Assembly (NCBI RefSeq): GCF_004210375.1
Contig: NW_027467782.1
Span: 23,849,276-23,913,275 of the forward strand
Direction: 5' to 3'
From: Tachypleus tridentatus
Lineage: Eukaryota > Arthropoda > Merostomata > Xiphosura > Limulidae
DNA: 64,000 nucleotides
The notes beneath the pieces were generated by a model, which searched no databases, was not told the DNA's origin, and worked only from the letters and a program-made list of their open reading frames with translations. The position numbers and the translations under genes are program-made. Below, piece by piece: positions 38,161 to 49,200 of the stretch; within the stretch, counting starts at the first letter, position 1; every line of letters starts with the position of its first letter.

Positions 38161-38478
38161 CTAGTCCTCAGAACCCTCTGACTCTGATGATTTCCTTTCG
38201 TGAAACAAATCTCGCAGTTCTTTGAAGTAAAGAGGTCTCATTGATTTGTATTTCGTAAATTTGTTGTGACGTCTACAATGTGAAGGTACCTTCTTCCTTT
38301 CAGTTAACAGAGTTTCTGATATATATGAGATAATTGGTTTATATTTATTAGGCTGTGTTGTTATAAAATATTTGGCATGTGATCCTTCAAGGCTCGTGAT
38401 AATGTTTCTTATTTTACTTGATGCATTACTATTTTGAATGTCCTTCCTATGGGTGAAAACATTCGCCTTTGGTTCTTT
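38161..38478 (-). CDS. Ig-domain gene exon 6: C-terminal cytoplasmic tail
   Basis: Acceptor TTATTTTTAG, phase 0, 105 codons and TAG. It contains SKIRNIITSLEGSHAKYFIT, then a strongly basic middle (ERKKVPSHCRRHNKFTKYK), FKELRDLFHERK and an acidic Ser-rich end. No catalytic domain is recognised. The length without stops in AT-rich DNA is good evidence of coding. Confidence 0.83.
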   Translation of the reverse strand, partial: KEPKANVFTHRKDIQNSNASSKIRNIITSLEGSHAKYFITTQPNKYKPIISYISETLLTERKKVPSHCRRHNKFTKYKSMRPLYFKELRDLFHERKSSESEGSED

Positions 38479-41400
38479 CTAAAAATAACAAGAATCAGAA
38501 TAGGTTGATGTTAGTTATCATTATATCGAAATTACCTCTTGGAAATTAATACAATGAAACTACCGATAACTGGGCTATATCAGTTTAGTGGATATCGATT
38601 CAAATACGTTTTCGAACAACACTTTTATTGAAATATCCAAATTTTGAGCAAACTGATTGACTCTATAAATTGATTTCTAATAAGTAAAAAAGGGAAGGGA
38701 ATGTTTATCTTGTGCATGCCGAAATATTTTCCACTTTACTTCGGGGAAAATCTCTGTAGAAAGTATCATATTTCTCTAGTACTAAACAGAACAAAATGTA
38801 AACAATTACTAACAAGCGTTATTAGAAATTTGAGAATTTCAAAATAATCAAACTAAAAAAGAAATTGAAATAAAAAAAACGTTGGTACCAACAACTATAC
38901 TTTTAAGAATGATAAATTGCGTGATGTATATTTTAATTTAGTTGCTGCAATTATCGAGAATTTCACTCAATGTCGTTTTTGTTGGTTTTTTTTATCAGAA
39001 AACTTCAAAACGGACTATCTGTGTCTGCTCACCAAGAGCATTAATACCAGACTTTTAGAGTTATAAGTGTTCGGTCGTAATTCTGGGCTCCACCAGATGT
39101 CCTTAATCTATGGGTGCCTTTGTATTTAAAATTCGAATATTTTAATATTTGTTTGGAAGCAGCTTAACACTCCTACGAAATGACGTTTCTAGTCCTGATT
39201 TCTCCAAGCTCGTTCCCCTGGCTGTGGTTTCGCTAGATATTAGAGAGGGACAGTGGGAATCTCGTTAATCCATTCATTAATGGATTTAAATGGCAATTTC
39301 ATTTAAATACAAAATTATTAGCCTAATATTAATAACCTTTCAAGTTGCTCTGGGGCCTATTAGGCCCCACTTTTCATAGGAGTGTTAACATCGAGATGGC
39401 GCTGCGAAATTTATCAATATCGATTTGAACTAAAGCGCAAAAAAGAATACAAACACGACAATAATGATGCTTCCAGAGAATTTCTACTGTTTAAAATTTT
39501 GGCATGACGAAAGGAGTGTTTGAACATCAGATAAGATACAATAAAGTTCTACAGTTATCCAAGCAAAGAAAATTTGGCTAATGCCGGTTTGTTAAACAGG
39601 AAAAGAAAATAAGCAAAGATAAATGTCCCGGCATAGCCAGGTGGTTAAGGCGCTCGGCTCGTAATCCGAGGTTCGCGAGTTCAAATACCCGTCACACCGA
39701 ACATACTCGCCCTTTTAGCCGTGGAAGCATTATAATGTGACGGTCAATCCCACTATTCGTTGGCAAAAGAATAGCTCAAGAGTTGGTGGTGGGTGGTGAT
39801 GACTAGCTGCCTTCCCTCTAGTCTTACACAACTAAATTAGCAGTTGTAGTATATGAAGGATGGAAGTCCTCACATTATACATCATACGTATATATGTCTC
39901 TCTACTACTAAATGGAATGAGTGAGAGCCAACTTTACGAGGTAATGACTCATAAACAGAGTCATGCAGTACAAATCTATAGAATAAACATTTATTAAAGG
40001 TTTGGAGACGGCTTAAATGGTAATGAAGAAAATATTATTATATACTTGCGCAAGTACTAGTCCTCTGGACGGAATTTACGTAAATTCATAATTAATGAAA
40101 AGTTATCTAACGACATGAATAATTGTCTCCCTCATATGTGACCAGATCAATGAAAACCATGAGATAAAATACTGATAAAACGCCTTCCTTTCCCCGTAGC
40201 GGGCTTAGAACCATAATTTGAAACAGCTTCTATCCAAGTGGAACGGTTTTAAAATGGTCATATTAGAAGCATCTTTCATATATCTTCCCAAATGTTAATA
40301 CAGTAGAAAATATGTAATTTTTACAATTTTGTTGTTCATACATTTCACTTTATACTTTGAGTACATAGATCAACAAGAATATCAGGTTATACTTTTGTTG
40401 CTAAGCGACATGGCATAAAGTTGTTGTTGTATACCTATACCAAGTTAAGATTCATCCGTAACTGTGTCAACAACTGTAAAAACACATGACTCATAAACAG
40501 AGTCAATAGAGTACAACAATTTCGAAAATGTTTTGAGATGGCTGCAATGATAAAGAAGAAACCTGTATTATATGTATATATCTACACACAACGTCTATCA
40601 AGTATCCATTTAAACCGACTACAAATGTCCTTCTAAAAATCGATACCATTAAATTGAAACGTTTCTTATAAGGTGGAAGATTAGAGTGTAAAGTTTATAG
40701 CCTTAATACATTATATTTATAACGGTGTCTAAACTTCACGCAGAACACCAGCATGAAAATGTATAGAAAGTAAGTAAATATATGTGACTGAAGGTATATT
40801 ACATTCTTGTTATGTTCGTCTATTTGTGCTCTACCCACCACAGCTATCGATAGCCGGTTTCTAGCGTTGTAAGTCCCAGACACTCGGTATGAAATGTGAT
40901 GACATTTCCCGTTATCACAATACTTACTTTAGGAAGATGAAAATTCTGGACTTTTTTGGCCCTCTTCTCTTTTACACTTTTACATTTTCTCTTATCGTCT
41001 CTATTAACAGACTGGTCTTCATCTTTTTGTGGTACAAGTGAATATTTAATTTTTTTTCTATCATCTTTATTTGTATGGTCTTCTGTGTTAGCTGATTTTA
41101 CTGTTTTACATCTACAACAATTGCACTTCCAAATAATGACACTACAAAAGAAAAGCGCTAATAAATAACATGGATGATTTAATTTGACTCTTATTTGTAC
41201 ATCAGTGTTATGTCAATTAAAATGGAATATAATTATAATCTAGAAATAATAATATTTAACAACGACAGCCACAGGGACGTTCTCTCCCAGTGGAACGTCA
41301 GTAAGTATATGAACATATAACACTAAAATAGGCGGGTTCAGTTCCCCACGGTGGACATTGCAAGTTGACCCCTGCTGCATCTCTTTAAAATAAAGTTAAC

Positions 41401-44400
41401 AAATGTAAAAAGGAATAAAATGTTATAGCTCAAGAGGGATAATTGAATAATTATTATACTCGCTGATAAATTTCAATTTTAAGACCATATTCAAATAAAC
41501 TGAAAATCATTAATTAGTTAAAGAACTTTTTTGAATGAAAATGCCTTTTATATTTATCTCAAGTACTCGAATTGTAATAATTTAGGTTACCCATATTTTA
41601 CACGTTTCAATTTGAAGTATTTCTACTGACACGCACAGTACCTTATTGTATTTACATATAAAAACAGGTTGAACAATAACATACTTACAAGGAATGTTTT
41701 CATCAGAAGAACTTGTAATATTGTAAAACGTGATCCACAATTTAAGCTTTAAGTGAATCTTCACACTTAAAATACACTTTATTGTAAACTGATGATGCTA
41801 ATTTCCCCTTATATATTTCTTTTTAATGCAAGCGTTTGTATCCTTTTGATTATTTATCATTCTAATTAAAAGAAAGTAACTAATATTTTTTTATTTCTCA
41901 GTCCCTTTAAATTCATTATTAAGTATATACACACATGGTTCAACTATTAATAACATAGAAATTATATTAAGATCTATTCAACAAAACATAAAAAAATACT
42001 GTTTTGTTCTTACCTTAAAAAAATTAACAAAAGTGGTATTCCTACTGCAGCAGTTACCAATGGAATCGTATGTTCTGACATGGATGGTGCTGAAATGGAA
42101 AAATACAAGTTAAAAAGAAAGTTAGTCAAGTGCAATTTGTTTTTGTTATATGATAGTATTGGAGGAGGCTACGTTTCATTTGGTATACTTACAGTGAAAA
42201 TAACAAGATAACCACAGCGTTCTGAGTTACTGGAATCGAAGAAGTTCCACTCTTTATTCAAACACGTATAAGTTTAATGCACATGGATAAAACAGTACAG
42301 GTAAAGAAGTGTGAAGTATCACTTTAGATTTACTTTCTTCCTTGATAATCCAAGTAAAGGTATTTACTTATCATATCTTATGACAACCAAATACACTGAC
42401 TGTGTTTTCATATCAAATCAGGATGATCATTTGATGCATCACGTGACTGATCACCATTACAGCAGATATATATATTTGTAACAAGACAAAAGGCAAAAGT
42501 AACAAGTTCTCAGACTTCCAAGGATGTATGATTGTCGACACTGACTTACTAGTAATTTGTAAACTGAATACTGTTTATATGTTTCACTATTCAAAGAAAT
42601 CTGTAATTAGTGTTTAAATGAACTACAAACGAAAGAGAATATATTGGAAAACTATCGGTAACAATTCAAAGGGAAAGTACATGGACGGTCTTTTTGTTGT
42701 AAACTAATGTAAAACTCTGCTCTAGTCAACCAGTTTTTATAAAATAGTCAAGGTTTAAATAATACAACAATACTAGGAGGAGGAAAATACTTATGGCATA
42801 CAATTACTGGTCCAAAAAACTTACTTCAGACAACAGAAAAGCTCAAACTGTGAACAGTGAATTAGTGGGAATGATAGACGTGGTTTGGTGAATCATGTTT
42901 TACCTAAGTTACTATGAGTGGTGAAATGGTAAGATATTTATTATTTAGAATAGAAAATAATGTCCACAATGCACTGGAATATTATAAGAGATCGGGTCTT
43001 CACACATTACTACATTTTTTACCTTCATGAATAAGGGATTGAAGAAATTTAATGGGAAGAAAGAACAACACGCGTCAACACAAACATCGTCACAGTAATA
43101 TTTTTCCATCACGACATTTTGTCACCAACCTTTCCACACATATTATCTCACGTTAAAGGTACGTTTTACGTAATCTTATATGTAGCATAACTTACTTTTC
43201 CTTGGAGAAGGAACGTATGTTTCTTCCTCCGTTCCTGGTTGACTTGGATCTAAGAAAAAAGCTTGAAATGTTTACAATGTTAACTTTGACAATTAAAAAT
43301 AAAATAATGGATGAAGTATATAATAACTAATTTACTGCTTAGTTTGTTCGAAACAGTTTTTCCTTTTTTCGATTTATTTAAAAATTAAAATTCACAAATA
43401 CTGATCACACATGTAAACGCTTTGAAGGAAAGCACAACTTACAACACAGGTTATGTCTCAGTGTGAGTCCTTCAGGACATTGGTAGTTTTCACTAGGTTG
43501 TACGCATGCTAAAATAAAGTATAAGATGGTTCGTAGTATTGTTGACATAAGAAATAATATTTTTGCACTGGTTATTTGTAATTTAGCACAACACTACATC
43601 ATGGGCTATCTATGCTCTGCCCATCACGGATATCGAAACCCGGTTTCTAACATTGGAAGCACGCAGACATTTTGCTGGGCCACTTGGGGAATTTTTGACC
43701 TGATATGACACTTTAGGCTCATAACAAATTATTAACTACTTTTCTTCGTGAAAGCTCATACACTGGAAATCCTGTAAGGTTTAAACAAAATCTAACAAAT
43801 ATAGTTGATGGCTTATCTTGTTCTTTATCTATTGTATCGTAAGTCACAGGAGGTTTCAAATCAATGTATTTTCATAATTAATAATAAATAAGGATTTACA
43901 ATGCTAAAGTTAAGGGTTCGATTTCCCCTCGGTTGGTACAGCGGATATCCCTTTGTAGCTTTCCTATATGAAAAACGCAGATTTTGGTAATTAAAGGCCC
44001 GGCATGGCCAGATGTGTTAAGGCATTCGACGTGTAATCTGAGGGTCGCAGGTTCGAATCCCCATCACACCAAACATGTTCGCCCTTTCAGCCGTGGGGGG
44101 CATTATAACGTGACGGTCAATCCCACTATTCCTTGGTAAAAGAGTAGCCCAAGAGTTGGCGGTGAGTGGTGATGACTAGCTGCTTTCCCTCTAGTCTTAC
44201 ACCCAGATCAGAATTAAAGATATGCTCAGTAACAGATACAGTTAATCAAATAAGCTCTTCAAACTTTCTTATTTCAAATGATAAGAATGTATTGTTTCAT
44301 CGCTTGGATGTGAAAAGTGGCTAAACAATGTCTCTGAATACCAGAACTTACTGTGTGTTTGTAACAAAAGAAACATTTTTCTGCTATAACACTGTAGCAT

Positions 44401-45564
44401 TTTGTAATTTCAATATTTTCACAGACGATTAAAGAAATCATTCAACACTTTTGATTTTTTAAAATTATTTGTTCTATATTATGACTTGTAAAGAAAACAA
44501 CAAAACCTTTCTAATTTCTAACATAAGGTTATCTCGTTTTCTGACTTCACGGAATGTCTAATTTCATTAATTGTGTTATGCTATTGATTAAATTTATTCA
44601 TATCTATGTATGTATTTAGTTATTGCATATGATAAAATAGGCCCGGCATGGCCAAGCGCGTAAGGCGTGCGACTCGTAAGCCCGCGTCGCGCTAAAACAT
44701 GCTCGCCGTCCCAGCCGTGGGAGCGTTATAATGTTACGGTCAATCCCACTATTCGTTGGTAAAAGAGTAGCCCAAGAGTTGGCGGTGGGTGGTGATGACT
44801 AGCTGCCTTCCCTCTAGTCTTACACTGCTAAATTAGGGACGGCTAGCACAGATAGCCCTCGAGTAGCTTTGTGCGAAATTCCAAAACAAACAAACAATAT
44901 GATAATAATAAATAAAAAATTATTTCGTAATGATAAATTTATATCTGCAGACAAGTTTGATTTTCAACATTTTAACACCTCAGGCTTGACGCGGAAACAA
45001 TGGCGGTGAGCTGTATGTTGGTAGTTGGAAAGGTGATTTCATGGATTTTGGAAAATTTATGTACAATCATTAAATATAAATCGAACATATAACACTTTAC
45101 GTAAATTGTAGTAAAAAATGGATGGAATCCGATTCATAATTTAAAGTTTTTTTTTAACTTCTAAACACTACCAAAATCGATTCTTATAAGCATTTACCTT
45201 CCAAGAAATGAGTGATGAAAATTGGTTTGTGTGCTTTTATCTCCCAGTTTTTTGAGTATTCAATAACACACTTATACACACCGGTATCAGAAAAATCAAA
45301 TTTATAAATCATTAAATCACCCGTGGCTTTGTTTACTCGAATTTTATCATCGTCTGTTGCTATTCCACCGTAGGGGCCAAACCAATAATACTGGAAAACA
45401 TCAATGGTATAAGTTTTGATCCCATAGCTGTCAGGGACACACGGAATCACCTGTGGGGCGCCAAGTATAATACTTTGAGGTTTAACCTTTATGTGTCCAG
45501 GCATTGCTATTATTACAGCATATAATGCTATAAAAAGCAATGTTTTAAAAAAGAACTTCACCAT
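38161..45564 (-). CDS. Ig-domain single-pass membrane protein, 6 exons, 364 aa
   Basis: Joining 45564-45198, 43508-43443, 43249-43196, 42089-42014, 41141-40928 and 38478-38161 gives 1095 nt, open to a single TAG. All five introns are GT-AG with phases 1,1,1,2,0. Seen in the protein: signal peptide (about 1-20, LLFIALYAVIIA core); one V-type Ig domain with C42, W61 and DTGVYKC ending at C99; a short stalk with several cysteines (about 123-145); a Pro/Glu-rich linker; a transmembrane helix (about 171-192); a juxtamembrane cluster KCNCCRCK; and a basic tail of about 165 residues ending in SESEGSED. Likely a plasma-membrane receptor or adhesion protein. The Ig domain recalls zona pellucida-binding proteins (WFGP and TGDLM before the DxGxYxC motif), but ZPBPs are secreted sperm proteins without this tail. 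Ligand and function are unknown. An extra exon in phase 1 cannot be excluded. Confidence 0.85.
38995..39110 (-). repeat. SINE family 3 remnant (minus)
   Basis: Forward text: CGGACTATCTGTGTCTGCTC, ACCAAGAGCA, then AGAGTTATAAGTGTTCGG. It matches the middle of the copies at 19795 and 43570. Confidence 0.5.
39627..39842 (+). repeat. tRNA-derived SINE, family 1 (3' truncated)
   Basis: Best-preserved head: CCCGGCATAGCCAGGTGGTT, AAGGCGCTCGGCTCGTAATC, and the B box GAGTTCAAATACCC. The anticodon position reads CGT (Thr-like, tentative). The body continues to CTTACACAACTAAATTAGCAG and stops before the tail. Confidence 0.9.
40815..40900 (-). repeat. SINE family 3 remnant (minus)
   Basis: Forward text: TATTTGTGCTCTACCCACCA, CAGCTATCGATAGCCGGTTT, CTAGCGTTGTAAGTCCCAGA. 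Located just downstream of exon 5 of the Ig-domain gene. Confidence 0.6.
40928..41141 (-). CDS. Ig-domain gene exon 5: membrane exit and basic tail
   Basis: Acceptor TTTTGTAG, 71 codons after one split base, donor GTAAGT (phase 0). It begins SVIIWKCNCCRCK, completing the transmembrane helix and giving four cysteines next to the membrane that could be palmitoylated (inference). The rest is Lys/Asp-rich and low in complexity, with KRKCKSVKEKRAKK. Confidence 0.85.
41142..42013. other. Intron 4 of the Ig-domain gene
   Basis: A B-box-like word (GCGGGTTCAGTTCCCC near 41334) may be a SINE fragment. No other feature is seen. Confidence 0.45.
42014..42089 (-). CDS. Ig-domain gene exon 4: transmembrane helix
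   Basis: Acceptor CATTTCAG, 76 nt, phase 1 in and phase 2 out, donor GTAAGA. It encodes SEHTIPLVTAAVGIPLLLIF, a hydrophobic stretch that joins exon 5 to make about 22 membrane residues followed by basic residues, as expected for type I topology. Confidence 0.88.
42090..43195. other. Intron 3 of the Ig-domain gene
   Basis: No repeat or exon is supported. Confidence 0.4.
43196..43249 (-). CDS. Ig-domain gene exon 3: stalk linker
   Basis: 54 nt, phase 1/1, acceptor TTTTTTCTTAG, donor GTAAGT. It encodes PSQPGTEEETYVPSPRK, a Pro/Glu-rich flexible linker. A symmetrical exon of this kind could be skipped without changing frame. Confidence 0.82.
43443..43508 (-). CDS. Ig-domain gene exon 2: cysteine-bearing stalk
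   Basis: 66 nt, phase 1/1, acceptor TTTATTTTAG, donor GTAAGT. It encodes CVQPSENYQCPEGLTLRHNL followed by Cys. The C...CPEG...C pattern resembles a fragment of a small disulphide module such as those of the GCC2/GCC3 type; this is inference. Confidence 0.82.
43570..43700 (-). repeat. tRNA-derived SINE, family 3 (minus)
   Basis: Forward text: GCACAACACTACATCATGGG, CTATCTATGCTCTGCCCATC, GATATCGAAACCCGGTTTCT, TTTTGCTGGGCCACTTGGGG. The reverse-strand T-arm-like GGGTTTCGATATCC is well kept. Lies in intron 1 of the Ig-domain gene; the 60-codon plus-strand ORF here is repeat-derived. Confidence 0.8.
43893..43982 (+). repeat. SINE family 2 fragment
   Basis: AATGCTAAAGTTAAGGGTTC and GATTTCCCCTCGGTTGG (B-box region), then TTTGTAGCTTTCC. 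Similar to 33955-34060. Confidence 0.6.
43997..44205 (+). repeat. tRNA-derived SINE, family 1 (3' truncated)
   Basis: GCCCGGCATGGCCAGATGTG, GACGTGTAATCTGAGGGTCG, the perfect B box GGTTCGAATCC, the body CAATCCCACTATTCCTTGG, ending at CTCTAGTCTTACACCC. In intron 1 of the Ig-domain gene. Confidence 0.9.
44641..44898 (+). repeat. tRNA-derived SINE, family 1, full-length tail
   Basis: GCCCGGCATGGCCAAGCGCG; the B-box half of the tRNA-like head is deleted or scrambled (GTAAGCCCGCGTCGCGC). The body is intact, and the complete tail is GAGTAGCTTTGTGCGAAATT then CCAAAACAAACAAACAA. This copy best shows the 3' end of the family. Confidence 0.92.
45198..45564 (-). CDS. Ig-domain gene exon 1: signal peptide and V-type Ig domain
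   Basis: Starts at the ATG at 45562-45564, which is directly followed by a classic signal sequence (MVKFFFKTLLFIALYAVIIA). 122 codons, then G and donor GTAAAT, phase 1. Ig hallmarks are C42, W61 in YYWFGP, and DFSDTGVYKC. The whole Ig fold sits in one exon with a phase 1 exit, as is usual for Ig V exons. Confidence 0.88.
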
Positions 45565-45702
45565 CTCTATATCTTAAAGTTTGCTCGCAGTAGTAACTTG
45601 AACGTTTTCCAAAATGTCTCCTAATTATCTGTGTTGCTAAGATACTGTTTCATTGTTAATATTATAAATATTGTTGCTTACAATATTTACGTAAGAACTA
45701 CA

Positions 45703-46214
45703 AACAATATATCATAAAAGTTACGGAGTTCCGGATTAAACGCTAAAAGCTGACAAAGTACAGAAACTAAAACGTGTGAAATTTATGATGATGCTACAGA
45801 AACCACAACTCCATTTTTACACAGCTTTGAGTTGAATTTAAAATAAATAAATTCAAAAACGTGTGAAAAAAACGTCCAGTGTTTACGTTATTTTTATCAC
45901 AAAATAAGATATTGTTGTTTCACATCATGCTTAGAGGCAACGAAGAAACACCACAACAATATATCACAAAAGTTACGGAGTTCCGGAATAAATACTAAAA
46001 GCTGATAAAAGTTACGGAGTTACGGATTAAACGCTAAAAGCTGACAAAGTACAGAAACTAAAAGGTGTGAAATTTATGATGAGGCTACAGAAACCACAGT
46101 TCCATTTTTAAAAAGCTTTGATTTGAATTTAAAATATACAAATTGAAATATGTGTGAAAAAACATCTAATGTTTACGTTATTTTATTACAAAATAAGACA
46201 TTGTTGTTTCACAA
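45703..46214. repeat. Direct duplication just upstream of the Ig-domain gene
   Basis: 45703-45923 and 45955-46213 share AATATATCATAAAAGTTACG, GAGTTCCGGATTAAACGC, TAAAAGCTGACAAAGTACAG, GTGTGAAATTTATGATGA and GATATTGTTGTTTCACA. The second copy has an extra partial repeat of its first 50 bp (45968-46010). It begins about 140 bp upstream of the start codon, so it lies in the likely promoter region. Confidence 0.9.
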
Positions 46215-49200
46215 TAATACTTGCTAAATAATCACAATTATTGTTGTGAAAATAGTTCAAACAACTCGCCTGGCAGGTAAATTACATATACGGAATTTAA
46301 AAAGTTTCTATTCTTCCCTTAAGTTTCCCCAATTTGAGTTAAAATATTAAAAAATAAAAGCATCATAAACAAACTGTTTACATACTGATTGGAACAGAAT
46401 TACAAGAAAAAGAAATTTATTTATTTTCTCCCATGAAGATACCTAGGGGGCTGAATATAAAAAATCGTGGAGTTAATTACATCACAGGCCTAATATCAAT
46501 GTCTTCTCACAAGTATAACTAGTTGTGATCACACTCTATCAGTTTAGAAAACGTCTTCACCGTAAGATTCGTTGCTGTGACAAGCTGCTTATATAAATAT
46601 TGTGCTTGGTCGTCGGCAATGGATAGGACAAAGTATAGTTGATATAATAATGTACATGTTTGTTTTTCAAAAATTCGTGAGTGCTTACGAAGCACATGAG
46701 GTTGATGTAGCACAGAGTGCCGGTTTTGAAACTGTGGCTGGAGGTACAAGCAACCCTGTTAATGGAATTATCTGCAATTATTCAATGAGAGACTGGTCGT
46801 TCTGTGAGTCAGTCACTTTCTCTTGAAGTTATTCACCTCATGAACAATCTGAACCTGTTCATTCCGAGAAAGATTTTTATAGCCTTTTCGAACCACAGGA
46901 TTTTCTCATGTTTCCCTGTACACCTCCTGCAGAGTCAGCTCGGTCTAATATTGCGTATTCAGGTATGATTTCTCAGGTATGTGATGTTTTATCCCTTTTT
47001 ATGATTTCCTACAATCCTCATCCTTTTTTGTTGTATGATAGCTCTCAGTTCTTCTTTACCATATTTAGTTTTCCCACTTTCTTTGGATATTAGGGTTCAT
47101 ACAAAGCATTTTACTTCATAATTGGTTGAGAGTTCCAGCATGTCTTGCTTCCTATGTGCTGTGGACAGTTTGTTTGACGAACCAACAAGTAGCCTATCCG
47201 TTGTAAGACTCACAGGTGTTGGAATCTATTTTGCCAACTTGGGAGTACCCCCCTGACTTCCAGTGCTTTTAACCCATGCCTCTGTATTATCCTTACTTTT
47301 GTGGTATTTATCTACCATACATTTACTTTCAGGTACTCTGTACGAAAGTCCTGAGGTATTTGAGGAACAGCCTCTCCTTTGTTACTTCTAAGATAACTCA
47401 TTTTTCATTCTCTACTCTCACCTTGCATACATAATTTTTCTGTTGTTGAAACATACTGGGTCAAAATGCAGCCTTCTGTCAGATTTATTTGCTGCCCACT
47501 TAGGAAATCATGTGTAGCTCTGTTTCTTAGTATATTTTCAAACGTATTCCAGACTCTTTGGAATTGCATGCTGGGAACACCTGCATCAACACTCTACCCT
47601 TTCATTTTTGGTAGCACATTTGCCACAGTTGGAATCAAGACAAGCCCCTGTTCCTGTTTCCCATCCTAGTGCTCCCCAGCTTTTACCTGTTCCTCTTTCC
47701 AGGTGTTTTTTTCAGTGTAGATCATCATAATATCAACAGTACCAGTTGATAACTGGATGGGAGCTCAGTTGTGTGACTTTCTTCCCCTTGGCTGTGTTTC
47801 ACCACAGATTGGTGGATTATTTGGACATGTCCTATGCTTCCTTTACCTTCCTCTTTTTATCACAGATATCCATTTCTTTCCTTCCTCAGGATCCCATTAA
47901 CAGCCAGCTTCTGTTGGAGGTAGTTCAAGACCTTCTGTCCAACAGAACATTGAATCTGGAAATCATCTCTATCACAGTTTCTATTCCAGCTGTTTGTTGT
48001 TGTCATTAAAACTGAAGACTAGCTATATGTCATAGTCTTTCAATCAGTTTCTCAGTCTCCTTTTTTTGTTTTATAATATAGAGTAAAAGCAAAAAACATA
48101 AGTTTTTGCACATTGTAGTGAATATGTTTGACTTCCTCCTTCAATTATACTTTATCTGTATTGTGGAAGCAAGGCTGAATTATTTATTAGGCACAGTGCC
48201 TAGGGCCTATGAAAACTATAGGTCCATGAAAATTTTCCTTAAAAGTTAATTTTTGGTTTAACTTATATGGCTGGTAGGGCCTACAAACAGTAGGTGCCTA
48301 CGTCCTACAATCGTCTTGATACAGCTTGGTGGAAGAACTTGGGATTGTTATGGTTCTTTCCCATCAACTGTCTTTTGTGTAGCTTATTCTGAAGATGTTA
48401 TTTGTCTTAGGTTGGTTCTGGTCATTTTCTCTCTCATACACGTTTTTTCAATCCAGGTCATCAGGTTTTCTAAGTTGATATACCATTTTGAATTCTTAAC
48501 ATACGCTCTCTTCAGGAGTCAGGGGTTTGATATCCCTTCTGGTCTCATTAATTTTAGGTGAAGATGGTATGATCCTCATTCTACACCTACCCTCTATCTG
48601 TGTCAGTTTCCAGCAGCACAGATTTTGGATGTAGTTGTCAAGTACAGTCCATCATGCCCTAGCCACTTTGTGTCTCGGGACACTTCCATTTTCCCCAATA
48701 CTAATTAGATTTACTTCTCAGTTTTTGTCTACCAGAATATACAACACATTTCCCAGATTGGTGAAGAGTATGGCTGGTTTAGAAGTAGTGTAGTCTCCCA
48801 CATCATATCTACATATCTAATTCTTTAGACTCAAGGTGTGTCCTTGTACTCTTTCAGAGGGTGCTTCTTTTCTTCCCTTGCACCAATTCAGTGTGTGATT
48901 CTATCTGATTATATAAGCACAGCTAATGTACCATATTAGAAGTTAGTTTTTCTATACATAAAATGTACTTCCTCTCCACTCAAAATGAGTGATTCAATTC
49001 TCCACTAAAACTCAAAACAGTAATTTGATAGAACTGAATAGAGGAAGTCGCACGTATAATGAGTGTATAGCACTTTCCTTTGTGGAGGATTATCCATGGT
49101 AATTTGCATGAGAGACATTAAAATGAGTCATTTCCAAAGGAAGGGAGGAAAAAGGCTTGTGGCATGTTTTACTTTCTTTTTTTTTTCCACATAGAGGGCA

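Larger units (their letters stand above)
38479..40927. other. Intron 5 of the Ig-domain gene, SINE-bearing
   Basis: Contains the SINE at 39627-39842, degraded family-3 copies near 39000 and 40815, and otherwise unmarked sequence. Words from 39900-40020 (ACTCATAAACAGAGTCA) recur near 40488-40505, hinting at a diverged local duplication. Confidence 0.5.

Noticed and set aside
39627-39702. Functional tRNA gene
   Set aside because: The tRNA-like head belongs to a SINE with a fixed downstream body. The cloverleaf is imperfect (anticodon loop appears to have an extra base) and the same unit recurs at several sites.
43526-43708. 60-codon plus-strand ORF
   Set aside because: Reads through a family-3 SINE in intron 1 of the Ig-domain gene.
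46519-48561. Cluster of small ORFs as a possible gene
   Set aside because: They fall in the degenerate dispersed repeat region, lie in inconsistent frames, and show no recognised domain.
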